Shown in pieces: positions 23,280 to 34,718 of a DNA stretch of 64,000 bases. The position numbers were made by a program, and so were the translations under genes. Origin of the DNA: Nematostella vectensis (lineage: Eukaryota; Cnidaria; Anthozoa; Actiniaria; Edwardsiidae); the NCBI RefSeq assembly GCF_932526225.1, contig NC_064036.1:15927181-15991180 (forward strand). The letters run 5' to 3'. The notes under the pieces were generated by a model. That model was not told the origin of the DNA and did no database searches. It was given only the letters and a program-made list of their open reading frames with translations. Numbering within the stretch: position 1 is the stretch's first letter; each line of letters opens with the position of its first letter.

Positions 23280-23817
23280 ATGACTGCGTTGCCTTAATGG
23301 GCTACCACAGGTATCCCAGGAAATAGCGATGCTTCTGTTGTATAGGGGGGGAGGCGAGGGGTAGACAAATGCTGTGCCAAAATGAATTTAACTATCATAA
23401 TTATTTTCCAAGGGGGTGCAGCCCCGAACGAGTATGCCGACGACGTTGGTATGGTTAGTGATCGTCAGTCAACATAAGATTATTAATCCAACGGCGCTAA
23501 TCAAACGCCTCAAACATTTGGACATCAGCCACACATTTACTACACTTGTTATAGAGATACAAACAATATTTACACTACACATATTGAAACACTAGTAAAT
23601 GCAAGTATTTTGGGGTGGAGGAGAGGTGGGGGGGGTGGGGTTAAAAGCCGTAATTGGCAGTAAAATCACGTGCATATGTTATACCAATTGCCACCCATGA
23701 CTCATGGGTATAACCGATTTTAAGGATGTTATTAGAGTAATCTCTACTTTGTAATGTCTATTCCTAATCACAAATCCATATTTCTCTCTTGTCCCTTCTC
23801 CGAAGGGAGATTTCGAT

Positions 23818-26045
23818 TTACTGAGGCACACCCCACTTGTCCCCAGTCCTCCTCCTCTTTGTCTTCTCTTCATTAATTTTCTGACTGCGTCTGCGCTTGC
23901 GTGACGTTACCTCCGGCACAGAAGTGCTACTCAATGGGCACGGGGCGACAGAACTGGAAAAGACTGAGGCGAGTTCAGCAGACATGTTCATATACGTGCA
24001 AGTGTAAGGGCTGAACCACACCTGTAATTAAAATCCAAAAAAAAAATTTTAAATCGTTGTGACTTGGCTTTCTTCAACTTTACATATTATCTGGCCTTTT
24101 CAGACTTAAATGTGATGTTAATATAAGATTAGCGAGTCCTACCTCAGCAGTTACCGTTGGGCTTTGATAGACGGTTGACGTGGTGAAAGAAGGAACAGTA
24201 CCCTCTTCAATGACCTCCTCGATATACTCAACGCAACTCGCGTTGCTGGAGGAATCACCACTCTCAACAGCACTCGTCACCTCCCCGACAAGAGACAATA
24301 TCTCCTGCATGGTGCTGGGGTCAGGAAGTGGAGCATCCTCCTGTGCAGCATCAGAGACTTGTTGGCTGCCAACAGGCACTGTACTACCCTCTGCCGCGGT
24401 GCTGACCCCGTCTGCAAGAGCAAGTAGCTCCCGCATGGTACTTGGGTCAGGAAGGGGGGTCTCGTCTGGTTCAGCCTTAAAGTCTTGTTGGCTGTCAACA
24501 GGCTCTGCCACGGTGCTGACCTCGTCTGCAGGAGCAAGTAGCTCTTCCAATGTGCTGCAATCAGCGATAGAGAACTTGTATGTATTGTTAGGGTGAGCGG
24601 CCGTGTTATCTACCTCTCCTGCTTGAATCGATATATGATTTGTTTCGCAGGCGGGAGCGATGAGGGAGTCAGTGGCGGGACTTTTGACTTCGTCCATCAG
24701 GGCCAATAGCTCCTCAATCGCATTAGGATCAGGGAGGGGCAGCTCATCCGTTGCCTCACTTGACACAGTTTTCTCATCATCACCCTCAAGCAGATCTGTA
24801 AGCCAGGCTGGGCACTCACCGAAGTCATATAAAGATTGCTGTGAGGGGCTGGTAGCCTCGACCACGCCCTGGCTCACAGCTGGAACAACCTCTTCCTCGT
24901 CAGAGGTAACTTTGCCCCCCTCTTCGTCAGGTAGTGGGTCTGTCAGGGGGCTATCGATCACTGTCTCACTCGCCTCGTTTGAGGAGCGCGGGGGAAGGTC
25001 CTTCAGGTCCACCAAATACTCATGGATGTTCCCACCCTCAAGGTGCCCGATAGTGCTACTGTGACTGAACGTGTCGTGTGAGGGAGTAGTGTAGAGGTCA
25101 GCGGCCTCGTGCAGGAGTTGATGCATCTCCTGGAGCACCTCATCATCGTGTGACTGTAAATAGTTGAGGAAATCCTCATGGTCTAGTCTTCGTATCAAGC
25201 AAGAGGTCAAGGCTAAAACTTTTATGTCTAATGCTCTAATGCGCGTATTGTATAGAAGTGTAAAACGATTTTCGTTTTCCTATATTCTAGTTGTTTTCTA
25301 CCATCAAATGCAGTACGCATATTTGTGGTGACGTATCGATCCTAGTTACTCTGTAGCAAAATCATATCCCCCCCTCACATTAATTACACAACCACCTACC
25401 TGACCCTGGCTTATCGCGCAAGCTCTTGCTGTCGAGGCAACGGCAGTTTGATTGACAACGCCGTTTAGAGCAACGTTAGGGATACACGGGATGGCACCCC
25501 TGGCCACAGGAATCCCACTGAAAGGCGCCTGCATGATATACTGCCCAGCGTGTGGTCCCATTGTCACATGGCAAGGACTCCGATCTAAGCGCTTTTGTTG
25601 TACTAGCACGGGGTAGGTTAAGGCTGATCTGTACGGGCCGCCATACATATAAGGGGTACCCCCAGGGGATAATTGTGCTTGGCTGACATGAGGTTGGGGT
25701 AGGTATTCTGGGCGGCGTATGCGCCGACTTTGCGGGGGGTTCGGGGGCTGTTGTAAAGTTGATATTGGCCGGAGCGCATACTCGTAGTCGCGCCATGACA
25801 ACGGGTCCCTCACCCTCCCCTGGTTAGTAGCGGTGCCGTCTGGAGTTATCTGAATTGAACATCGTGGAAGGATCAGATAAACCAGAAACACCATAGTGAA
25901 ACTCTATATAAGGAGTAGCATTTATATTTGGACTTTTCATAATTTAACAGAACAACATGAGCATTTTTAATGCCTTCGTTGAGGGATATTAAGGGGTTAG
26001 CTAATAAAGAGCGGCCTGAATCTTTCAATTGCAGCTCTGAGCGAC
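23818..26045 (-). CDS. array gene copy 3: acidic repeat nuclear-type protein, 3' exons
   Basis: Exons on the minus strand: 26,045-25,957; 25,849-25,400; 25,279-24,143; 24,021-23,818, with the same phases as copy 2. All frames are open. The last base of the first listed exon is T instead of G, so its splice donor is weaker than in copies 1 and 2, and the residue changes from Gln to His. Amino-acid changes from copy 2 include the acidic-motif positions (for example LADEDS against LADGVS). The acceptor before the long exon and the final donor are unchanged. Function unknown. Confidence 0.68.
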
Positions 26046-27400
26046 CTGCAAATTTATAACTAGTTGTCGCGAAAAAGGAGCAAGCGTATCTAGTATGCAT
26101 TTTTTTTTTGTTTAAGGATTTTTCTCGCCGAAAAATATTCAAGTATAAAAACAAGGAAGCATTCGTGCTGTACCATAGATTGAGTCTTTTCCACTCCTTT
26201 AGTTAAACGCTTATCATCACTAAACAAGTAGTGAATAGAGTGTGATATACCTGATACCCTCCGTGATAGTACAAGATGTAATGGTATAGAGATGCAATAC
26301 TTTTTTTTAGACTAAATTGCCTAAATGACTGACTACTGTCTTGATTTGTATGTTTTGGATGTAAAAACACAAGGGGGAGGGTTTAGCGGTTTAAAACCCT
26401 CTCTTGGGTTGCAGGGAAAGTGTTATGTGCCCGTATCCATTCTTTTGCTGCTTTGTTTAACAAAAGAATTTGAGGAGCTGGAGGCATAAAAGCATACAGT
26501 ATCTATATGTATTTCTTTGATGGGATGCAAACAACCTAACTGTTGAGTGTCTTATCGACAAAACGCACTTCTAAGGTAGGAATTTGTGTGTGTGTGAGTC
26601 AGAAAGCCGATGCAACAAAAGTCTATTACACCCTACCCAATTGTTATTGAGCTAAAAGTTAGATCCGTCCCTGTTTGTACTTTGGATAATGTCAAATATT
26701 TATCTCAAAGATCAGTAGAAATTTCGCACGGATTCTTTCGATATCTATAAATGGTCTGTTTATCATCGAAATCACTTTATTCAATCAACAAACTTCTCAT
26801 CTCACCTGCCACATGGCGTAGTTGATGCTTTTTCAAGGTTATGAGATTACTTTTTGAACTTTTTTGAAAGCGTTTTTGGTGAAACCTTTTCCTGCTCAAG
26901 AGTAAGTGGTTTCTGAGTCAATCTGTTTATTTTTGCCATGGTTACGCGCGCGACGTAACAGTTGAGCCTAGTGGGCGTGCCTCGAAACGCACGCGCCAAT
27001 ACTCATACATCAGATATCCATGTAAAAAGGGTTTTGTATAAAATTTTAGGATTAAAATTTTTAGTATTTTCGTAAAAGGTATTCATGCTCAAGAGAAAGT
27101 CGTTTCTGGGTGTTTTTGTGTATTTTTGCCATGATTACGCGTACGATGTGAAAACTCCCGTGACATCAACACGCGCGCGCCAATCGATTTCACAACGGTT
27201 AATCAATATCTTGCCGATGAGTTAATCGATAACTCAGCGTCTAATGTAGAAATAGGCGCAATCAGACAACAATACAAAATATCGATATGCAAAACGTATA
27301 TGTTAACTCAAAAGTGAAAGGTGCAACGGGACACGGGGTCCCATGAGGGATGCCGCCTGGTTCTTACCGTGATTTAGAAATAGTGTAAAATGTGAAATTA

Positions 27401-28201
27401 CTGAGTGTTTAGTAATTCTTACTCAATGTTAAGTAACTCTTACTCAGTGTTAAGTAATTCTTACTCAGTGTTGAGGAATTCTTAATCAGCGTCGAGGAGA
27501 ATTCCTACTCAGTATTGAGGATTTCATACGCAGTGTTAAGTAATCTTTACTCAGTGTTGAGGAATTGTTACTCAGTATGTTGAGTAGTTTTTTATATACT
27601 CAGTGTTAAGTAATTCTTACTCAGTGTTAAGTAATCCTTACTCAGTGTTGAGTAATTCTTACTCAGTGTTGAGGAATTCTTAATCAGCGTCGAGGAATTC
27701 CTACTCAGTATTGAGGATTTCATACGCAGTGTTAAGTAATCTTTACTCAGTGTTAAGTAATTCTTACTCAGTGTTGATTAATTCTTCCTCAGTGTTGAGT
27801 AATTCTTACACAGTGTTAAGTAATTCTTACTCAGTGTTAAGTAATTCTTACTCAGTGTTAAGTAATTCTTTCTCAGTGTTAAGTAATTCTTTCTCAGTGT
27901 GTTGAGTAATTCTTACTCAGTGTTGAGTAATTTTATACTCAGTGTTAAGTAATTCTTACTCAGTGTTAAGTAATTCTTTCTCAGTGTTGAGTAATTTTAT
28001 ACTCAGTGTTAAGTAATTCTTACTCAGTGTTGAGTAATTTTTACTCAGTGTTAAGTAATTCTTACTCAGTGTTAAGTAATTCTTACTCAGTGTTGAGTAA
28101 TTCTTACTCAGTGTTGAGTAATTCTTACTCAGTGTTGAGTAATTCTTACTCAGTAATCTTACTCATTGTTAAGTAATTCTTACTCGGTGTTGAGTAATTG
28201 T
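27401..28201. repeat. 21-bp satellite block 4
   Basis: About 38 copies. The left part contains an internal duplication: the GTCGAGGA...ATTGAGGATTTCATACGC segment occurs at about 27,490 and again at about 27,690. Confidence 0.95.
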
Positions 28202-28854
28202 ATACGATGCGAGTGTATAAACAATGTTGCTTGGGATTCCTGTGCGGACACTCACGTGACAGTAATTTTGCACCGTAAACGTTGGTGGAAAGCAAATCAC
28301 AAATTTTCTAAACACAATTGAAATGCTATCTGTGCAAAAAGAGTTTTTTTTTTCCAACCGACGGGGGCTCAGAAATAAGAAATTTTAGAAGATACTTATA
28401 ATTTGTGACTTCTTGCTTATAACTTTTGACTTCTTGCTTGGCAGTGTTCGGATTATAATTGCAACTAGACCCTGCGCGCAGGGTTGACTAAGATACCGGA
28501 GATATGCAATTTGCTTGGGTCCTGTGTGTGTTGTGACATGTATGACAAAGATTCTACTGCCCACTACCTTTGGACATAATACACATATCTGTATAATCTT
28601 GTTTTTTATTGTAAATGCCATATTGCAACACTGATTGGGGCAAGAAAGGTAAGATGCGTCATTTCTTGAGGTGGGGTGGACTTAAGGTGTGCTCCATTGA
28701 AGTAGATGGGGTTGACTGTCCTATCTTTTACAGTGGCAATCTTGCAAATACGGTCCCCCCAGCAGAGATAGCACCGAAATAAAATTCAGGAAAACTGAGA
28801 ATGTGTTTGAAAATTGTTAAATATTTCTTAAACATTTTTTTGGTTCACTGCAAG

Positions 28855-29143
28855 GCCCGTACCCAGGAAGGGGGGGGGGGGGGTGCAGGGGGTGTTAGCG
28901 CACCCCGCCCCCACAACGGCCGTTTCGGTTCTAAATAGACGTGCTTTTTGTAGAAAAAACTATAAAGCATAAGCTAGATCACTCTGGTATGTAGTCAAAT
29001 CCGACAATTAACGTCCCTTAAAGATACTACAAATGCATAAAGAAATCCCTTTTTGTTTTTTTCGGGGGTCAGAGAACTCACTCTCCCCACCCCTTCCCCA
29101 CCCCCAAAACCGCACCCCCGGATAATTTAGGTCAACGTTTTCG
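28855..29143. mobile_element. MITE-like element, right end deleted
   Basis: The left terminal repeat is intact. The element stops at CAACGTTTTCG and joins sequence that lies beyond the element in other units, so the right inverted repeat and a short flank have been deleted. Confidence 0.65.
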
Positions 29144-29777
29144 GGGGAGGTGAGGGGTAGACAAATGCTGTGCCAAAATGAATTTAACTATCATAATTAT
29201 TTTCCAAGGGGGTGCGGCCCCGAGCGAGTATGCCGACGACGTTGGTATGGTTAGTGATCGTCAGTCAACATAAGATTATTAATCCAACGGCGCTAATCAA
29301 ACGCCTCAAACATTTGGACATCAGCCACACATTTACTACACTTGTTATAGAGATACAAACAATATTTACACTACACATATTGACACATGGTCACTAATTC
29401 CAGACATTTTCACTGACGTGACAGTTACAGTACGTTGCGTGACACGGCTAATGCCCGTCCCGGTGTACGTCCCGGTGATTACCAATCACTTAGATCAATA
29501 TAAAGTGTACCAACGCCGATTAACGCCTTTAAGTGACTTAAACGTCTAGTAAATGCAAGTATTTTGGGGTGTAGGAGAGGTGGGGGGGGTTACAATCGTG
29601 ATTGGCAGTAAAATCACGTGCATATGTTATACCAATTGCCTCCCATGACTAATGGGTATAATCGATTTTATAATCGATTTTAAGGATGTTATTAGAGTAA
29701 TCTCTACTTTGTAATGTCTATTCCTAATCACAAATCCATATTTCTCTCTTGTCCCTTCTCCGAAGGGAGATTTCGTT

Positions 29778-31020
29778 TTACTGAGGCACACCCCACTTGT
29801 CCCCAGTCCTTCTCCTCTTTGTCTTCTCTTCATTAATTTTCTGACTGCGTCTGCGCTTGCGTGACGTTACTTCCGGCACAGAAGTGCTACTCAATGGCCA
29901 CGGGGCGACAGAACTGGAAAAGACTGAGGCGAGTTCAGCAGACATGTTCATATACGTGCAAGTGTAAAGGCTGAACCACACCTGTAATTAAAATCCAAAA
30001 AAAAAATTAAATTTTTAAATCGTTGTGACTTGGCTTTCTTCAACTTTACATATTATCTGGCCTTTTCAGACTTACATGTGATGTTTAAAAGATTAGCGAG
30101 TCCTACCTGAGCGGTTACCGTGGGGCTTTGATAGACGGTGGGCGTGGTGAAAGAAGGAACAGTACCCTCTTCAATGACCTCCTCGATATACTCAACGCAA
30201 CTCGCGTTGCTGGAGGAATCACCACTCTCAACAGCACTCGTCACCTCCCCGACAAGAGACAATATCTCCTGCATGGTGCTGGGGTCAGGAAGTGGGGCCT
30301 CCTCCTGTGCATTTTCAGAGACTTGTTGGCTGCCAACAGGCACTGTACTACCCTCTGCCGCGGTGCTGACCTCGTCTGCAAGAGCAAGTAGCTCCCGCAC
30401 GGTACTTGGGTCAGGAAGGGGGGTCTCGTCTGGTTCAGCCTTAAAGTCTTGTTGGCTGTCAACAGGCTCTGTCACGGTGCTGACCTCGTCTGCAGGAGCA
30501 AGTAGCTCTTCCAATGTGCTGCAATCAGCGATAGATAACTTGTATGTATTGTTAGGGTGAGCGGCCGTGTTATCCACCTCTCCTGCTAGAGTCGATATAT
30601 GATTTGTTTGGCAGGCGGAGGCGATGGGGGAGTTCGTGACGGGAATTTTGACTTCGTCCATCAGGGCCAATAGCTCCTCAATCACAGCTTATCCGTTGCC
30701 TCACAGTTTTCTCATCATCACCCTTAAGCAGATTTGTTAGCCAGGCTGGGCACTCACCGAAGTCATACAAAGATTGCTGTGAGGGGCTGGTAGCCTCGAC
30801 CACGCTCTGGCTCACAGCTGGAACAACCTTTTCCTCGTCAGAGGTAACTTTGCCCCCCTCTTCGTCAGGTAGTGAGTCTATCAAGGGGCTATCGATCACT
30901 GTCTCACTCGCCTCGTTTGAGGAGCGCGGGGGAAGGTCCTTCAGGTCCACCAAATACTCATGGATGTTCCCACCCTCAAGGTGCCCGATAGTGCTTCTGT
31001 GACTAGACTGGTCGTGTGAG
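29778..31020 (-). pseudogene. array gene copy 4, broken and truncated
   Basis: The last exon (29,981-29,778) is intact and ends in the same KWGVPQ. The long exon runs from 30,107 but has lost about 26 bp in two small deletions near 30,685-30,710, which shift the frame in the acidic region. It is cut at 31,020 before its 5' splice site. The 450-nt and 89-nt exons are absent. The copy cannot make the normal protein. Confidence 0.8.
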
Positions 31021-31286
31021 GGCGGCCTATTTGATTGTATTATGTGCAAAAAAAATGAGGTAAAATAAAAAAAAATAATAATAAAATAATAATAAATTTA
31101 AAGAAAAATTTAAAGAAATTTTAAGAAATGAGATTTACAATAAAAAATTTAAAAAAAATTAAAGAAATTTAAAGAAATGAGATGTACAATAAAAAGATTA
31201 TCTTAGTCCAGCCTTTATTGATATTATTCCTTGGTTCACAGTTTACACAAATCTTCCAGGGACACGATAAAAATGAATGCAACGTT
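31021..31286 (-). pseudogene. AT-rich junction and 3'-end fragment of a third toxin-like gene
   Basis: 31,021-31,165 is AT-rich with AATAATAAT runs. 31,170-31,260 matches the 3' untranslated end of the toxin-like genes (34,615-34,705 and 39,895-39,980), including the minus-strand AATAAAGGCTG polyadenylation region. The coding part is missing; the 23-bp satellite starts directly after. It is a remnant of a third locus copy. Confidence 0.75.
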
Positions 31287-34200
31287 GCGAGTAAGATGAA
31301 GCACGACGAGCGAGTAAGATGAAGCACGACGAGCGAGTAAGATGAAGCACGACGAGCGAGTAAGATGAAGCACGACGAGGGAGTAAGATGAAGCACGACG
31401 AGCGAGTAAGATGAAGCACGACGAGCGAGTAAGATGAAGCACGACGAGGGAGTAAGATGAAGCACGACGAGCGAGTAAGATGAAGCACGACCAGGGAGTA
31501 AGATGAAGCACGACGAGCGAGTAAGATGAAGCACGACGAGCGAGTAAGATAAAGCACGACGAGGGAGTAAGGTGAAGCACGACGAGCGAGTAAGATAAAG
31601 CACGACGAGCGAGTAAGATAAAGCACGACGAGGGAGTAAGATGAAGCACGACGAGGGAGTAAGATGAAGCACGACGAGCGAGTAAGATAAAGCACGACGA
31701 GGGATTAAGATAAAGCACGACGAGGGAGTAAGATAAAGCACGACGAGGAAGTAAGATGAAGCACGACGAGCGAGTAAGATGAAGCACGACGAGCGAGTAA
31801 GATGAAGCACGACGAGCGAGTAAGATGAAGCACGACGAGGGAGTAAGATAAAGCACGACGAGGGAGTAAGATGAAGCACGACGAGCGAGTAAGATGAAGC
31901 ACGACGAGCGAGTAAGATGAAGCACGACGAGGGAGTAAGATGAAGCACGACGAGGGAGTAAGATAAAGCACGACGAGGGAGTAAGATGAAGCACGACGAG
32001 CGAGTAAGATGAAGCACGACGAGCGAGTAAGATAAAGCACGACGAGGGAGTAAGATGAAGCACGACGAGGGAGTAAGATGAAGCACGACGAGCGAGTAAG
32101 ATGAAGCACGACGAGCGAGTAAGATAAAGCACGACGAGGGAGTAAGGTGAAGCACGACGAGCGAGTAAGATAAAGCACGACGAGGGAGTAAGATGAAGCA
32201 CGACGAGGGAGTAAGATGAAGCACGACGAGGGAGTAAGATGAAGCACGACGAGCGAGTAAGATGAAGCACGACGAGCGAGTAAGATGAAGCACGACGAGG
32301 GAGTAAGATGAAGCACGACGAGGGAGTAAGATAAAGCACGACGAGGGAGTAAGATGAAGCACGACGAGCGAGTAAGATGAAGCACGACGAGGGAGTAAGA
32401 TAAAGCACGACGAGGGAGTAAGATGAAGCACGACGAGCGAGTAAGATGAAGCACGACGAGCGAGTAAGATAAAGCACGACGAGGGAGTAAGATGAAGCAC
32501 GACGAGGGAGTAAGATGAAGCACGACGAGCGAGTAAAATAAAGCACGACGAGGGATTAAGATAAAGCACGACGAGGGAGTAAGATAAAGCACGACGAGGG
32601 AGTAAGATGAAGCACGACGAGGGAGTAAGATGAAGCACGACGAGCGAGTAAGATGAAGCACGACGAGGGAGTAAGATGAAGCACGACGAGCGAGTAAGAT
32701 GAAGCACGACGAGGGAGTAAGATGAAGCACGACGAGGGAGTAAGATAAAGCACGACGAGGGAGTAAGATGAAGCACGACGAGCGAGTAAGATGAAGCACG
32801 ACGAGCGAGTAAGATAAAGCACGACGAGGGAGTAAGGTGAAGCACGACGAGCGAGTAAGATAAAGCACGACGAGGGAGTAAGATGAAGCACGACGAGGGA
32901 GTAAGATGAAGCACGACGAGCGAGTAAGATGAAGCACGACGAGGGAGTAAGATGAAGCACGACGAGGGAGTAAGATGAAGCACGACGAGCGAGTAAGATA
33001 AAGCACGACGAGGGAGTAAGATAAAGCACGACGAGCGAGTAAGATGAAGCACGACGAGGGAGTAAGATGAAGCACGACGAGGGAGTAAGATAAAGCACGA
33101 CGAGGGAGTAAGATAAAGCACGACGAGGGAGTAAGATGAAGCACGACGAGGGAGTAAGATGAAGCACGACGAGCGAGTAAGATAAAGCACGACGAGGGAT
33201 TAAGATAAAGCACGACGAGGGAGTAAGATAAAGCACGACGAGGGAGTAAGATGAAGCACGACGAGCGAGTAAGATGAAGCACGACGAGGGAGTAAGATGA
33301 AGCACGACGAGGGAGTAAGATGAAGCACGACGAGCGAGTAAGATAAAGCACGACGAGGGAGTAAGATAAAGCACGACGAGGGAGTAAGATGAAGCACGAC
33401 GAGCGAGTAAGATGAAGCACGACGAGGGAGTAAGATGAAGCACGACGAGGGAGTAAGATAAAGCACGACGAGGGAGTAAGATGAAGCACGACGAGCGAGT
33501 AAGATGAAGCACGACGAGGGAGTAAGATAAAGCACGACGAGGGAGTAAGATGAAGCACGACGAGCGAGTAAGATGAAGCACGACGAGCGAGTAAGATAAA
33601 GCACGACGAGGGAGTAAGGTGAAGCACGACGAGCGAGTAAGATAAAGCACGACGAGGGAGTAAGATGAAGCACGACGAGCGAGTAAGATGAAGCACGACG
33701 AGCGAGTAAGATAAAGCACGACGAGGGAGTAAGATGAAGCACGACGAGGGAGTAAGATGAAGCACGACGAGCGAGTAAGATAAAGCACGACGAGGGATTA
33801 AGATAAAGCACGACGAGGGAGTAAGATAAAGCACGACGAGGAAGTAAGATGAAGCACGACGAGCGAGTAAGATGAAGCACGACGAGCGAGTAAGATGAAG
33901 CACGACGAGCGAGTAAGATGAAGCACGACGAGGGAGTAAGATAAAGCACGACGAGGGAGTAAGATGAAGCACGACGAGCGAGTAAGATGAAGCACGACGA
34001 GGGAGTAAGATGAAGCACGACGAGCGAGTAAGATGAAGCACGACGAGCGAGTAAGATAAAGCACGACGAGCGAGTAAGATAAAGCACGACGAGGGATTAA
34101 GATAAAGCACGACGAGGGAGTAAGATAAAGCACGACGAGGGAGTAAGATGAAGCACGACGAGGGAGTAAGATAAAGCACGACGAGGGAGTAAGATGAAGC

Positions 34201-34489
34201 ACGACGAGCGAGTAAGATGAAGCACGACGAGGGAGTAAGGTGAAGCACGACGAGCGAGTAAGATGAAGCACGACGAGGGAGTAAGATGAAGCACGACGAG
34301 CGAGTAAGATAAAGCACGACGAGCGAGTAAGATGAAGCACGACGAGGGAGTAAGATGAAGCACGACGAGGGAGTAAGATAAAGCACGACGAGCGAGTAAG
34401 ATGAAGCACGACGAGCGAGTAAGATGAAGCACGACGAGCGAGTAAGATGAAGCACGACGAGGGAGTAAGATGAAGCACGACGAGCGAGT
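31287..34489. repeat. 23-bp satellite, about 139 copies
   Basis: 3,203 bp of a 23-bp unit of the form GCGAGTAAGATGAAGCACGACGA. Main variants are GAGG for GAGC, GATAAAG for GATGAAG, GGATTAAG, and AAGGTGAAG. The variants recur at multiples of 23 bp, so blocks of several hundred bases have been duplicated inside the array; for example, the stretch around 31,703 recurs near 33,794. The minus strand has no stop codon in the unit in any frame, which produces false long frames of 23-residue repeats. Confidence 0.97.
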
Positions 34490-34651
34490 TCGGACGGGAA
34501 AATGGGTGGCGGCATGCACGACCTATGCTACCAGGATCCAAAACGCACAGCGCTCTAGCACCGAGGGAAACCCTGATTTCTCTTTTTTACCCATTAGTTG
34601 ACACCCGAAAAGAAATGAGATGTACAATAAAAAGATAATATTAGTACAGCC

Positions 34652-34657
34652 TTTATT
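34652..34657 (-). terminator. polyadenylation signal of toxin-like gene A
   Basis: AATAAA on the minus strand, about 60 bases past the stop codon of the gene ending at 34,719. The same signal is conserved in gene B at about 39,929. Confidence 0.6.
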
Positions 34658-34718
34658 GATATTATTCCTTGGTTCACATTTTACACAAATCTTCCAGGGA
34701 GACAATGATCTGTTTGAC

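Larger units (their letters stand above)
20096..26307. repeat. array unit 3 (6.2 kb)
   Basis: Same order as unit 2, with a longer pre-satellite segment (about 20,750-21,175) and the longest satellite block. The inverted-repeat element is at 22,941-23,279. The segment between that element and the last exon is shorter than in unit 2. Confidence 0.9.
26308..31020. repeat. array unit 4 (truncated right edge of the array)
   Basis: Starts at TAGAC like the others and ends inside the long gene exon at about 31,020. Beyond that point AT-rich sequence and the toxin-like locus begin. Its inverted-repeat element has lost the right end. Confidence 0.85.

Noticed and set aside
31169-34541. Minus-strand frames up to 936 residues with 23-residue Ser/Leu/Arg repeats
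   Set aside because: Produced by the 23-bp satellite, which lacks a stop in all three minus frames; the same repeat appears in every frame.
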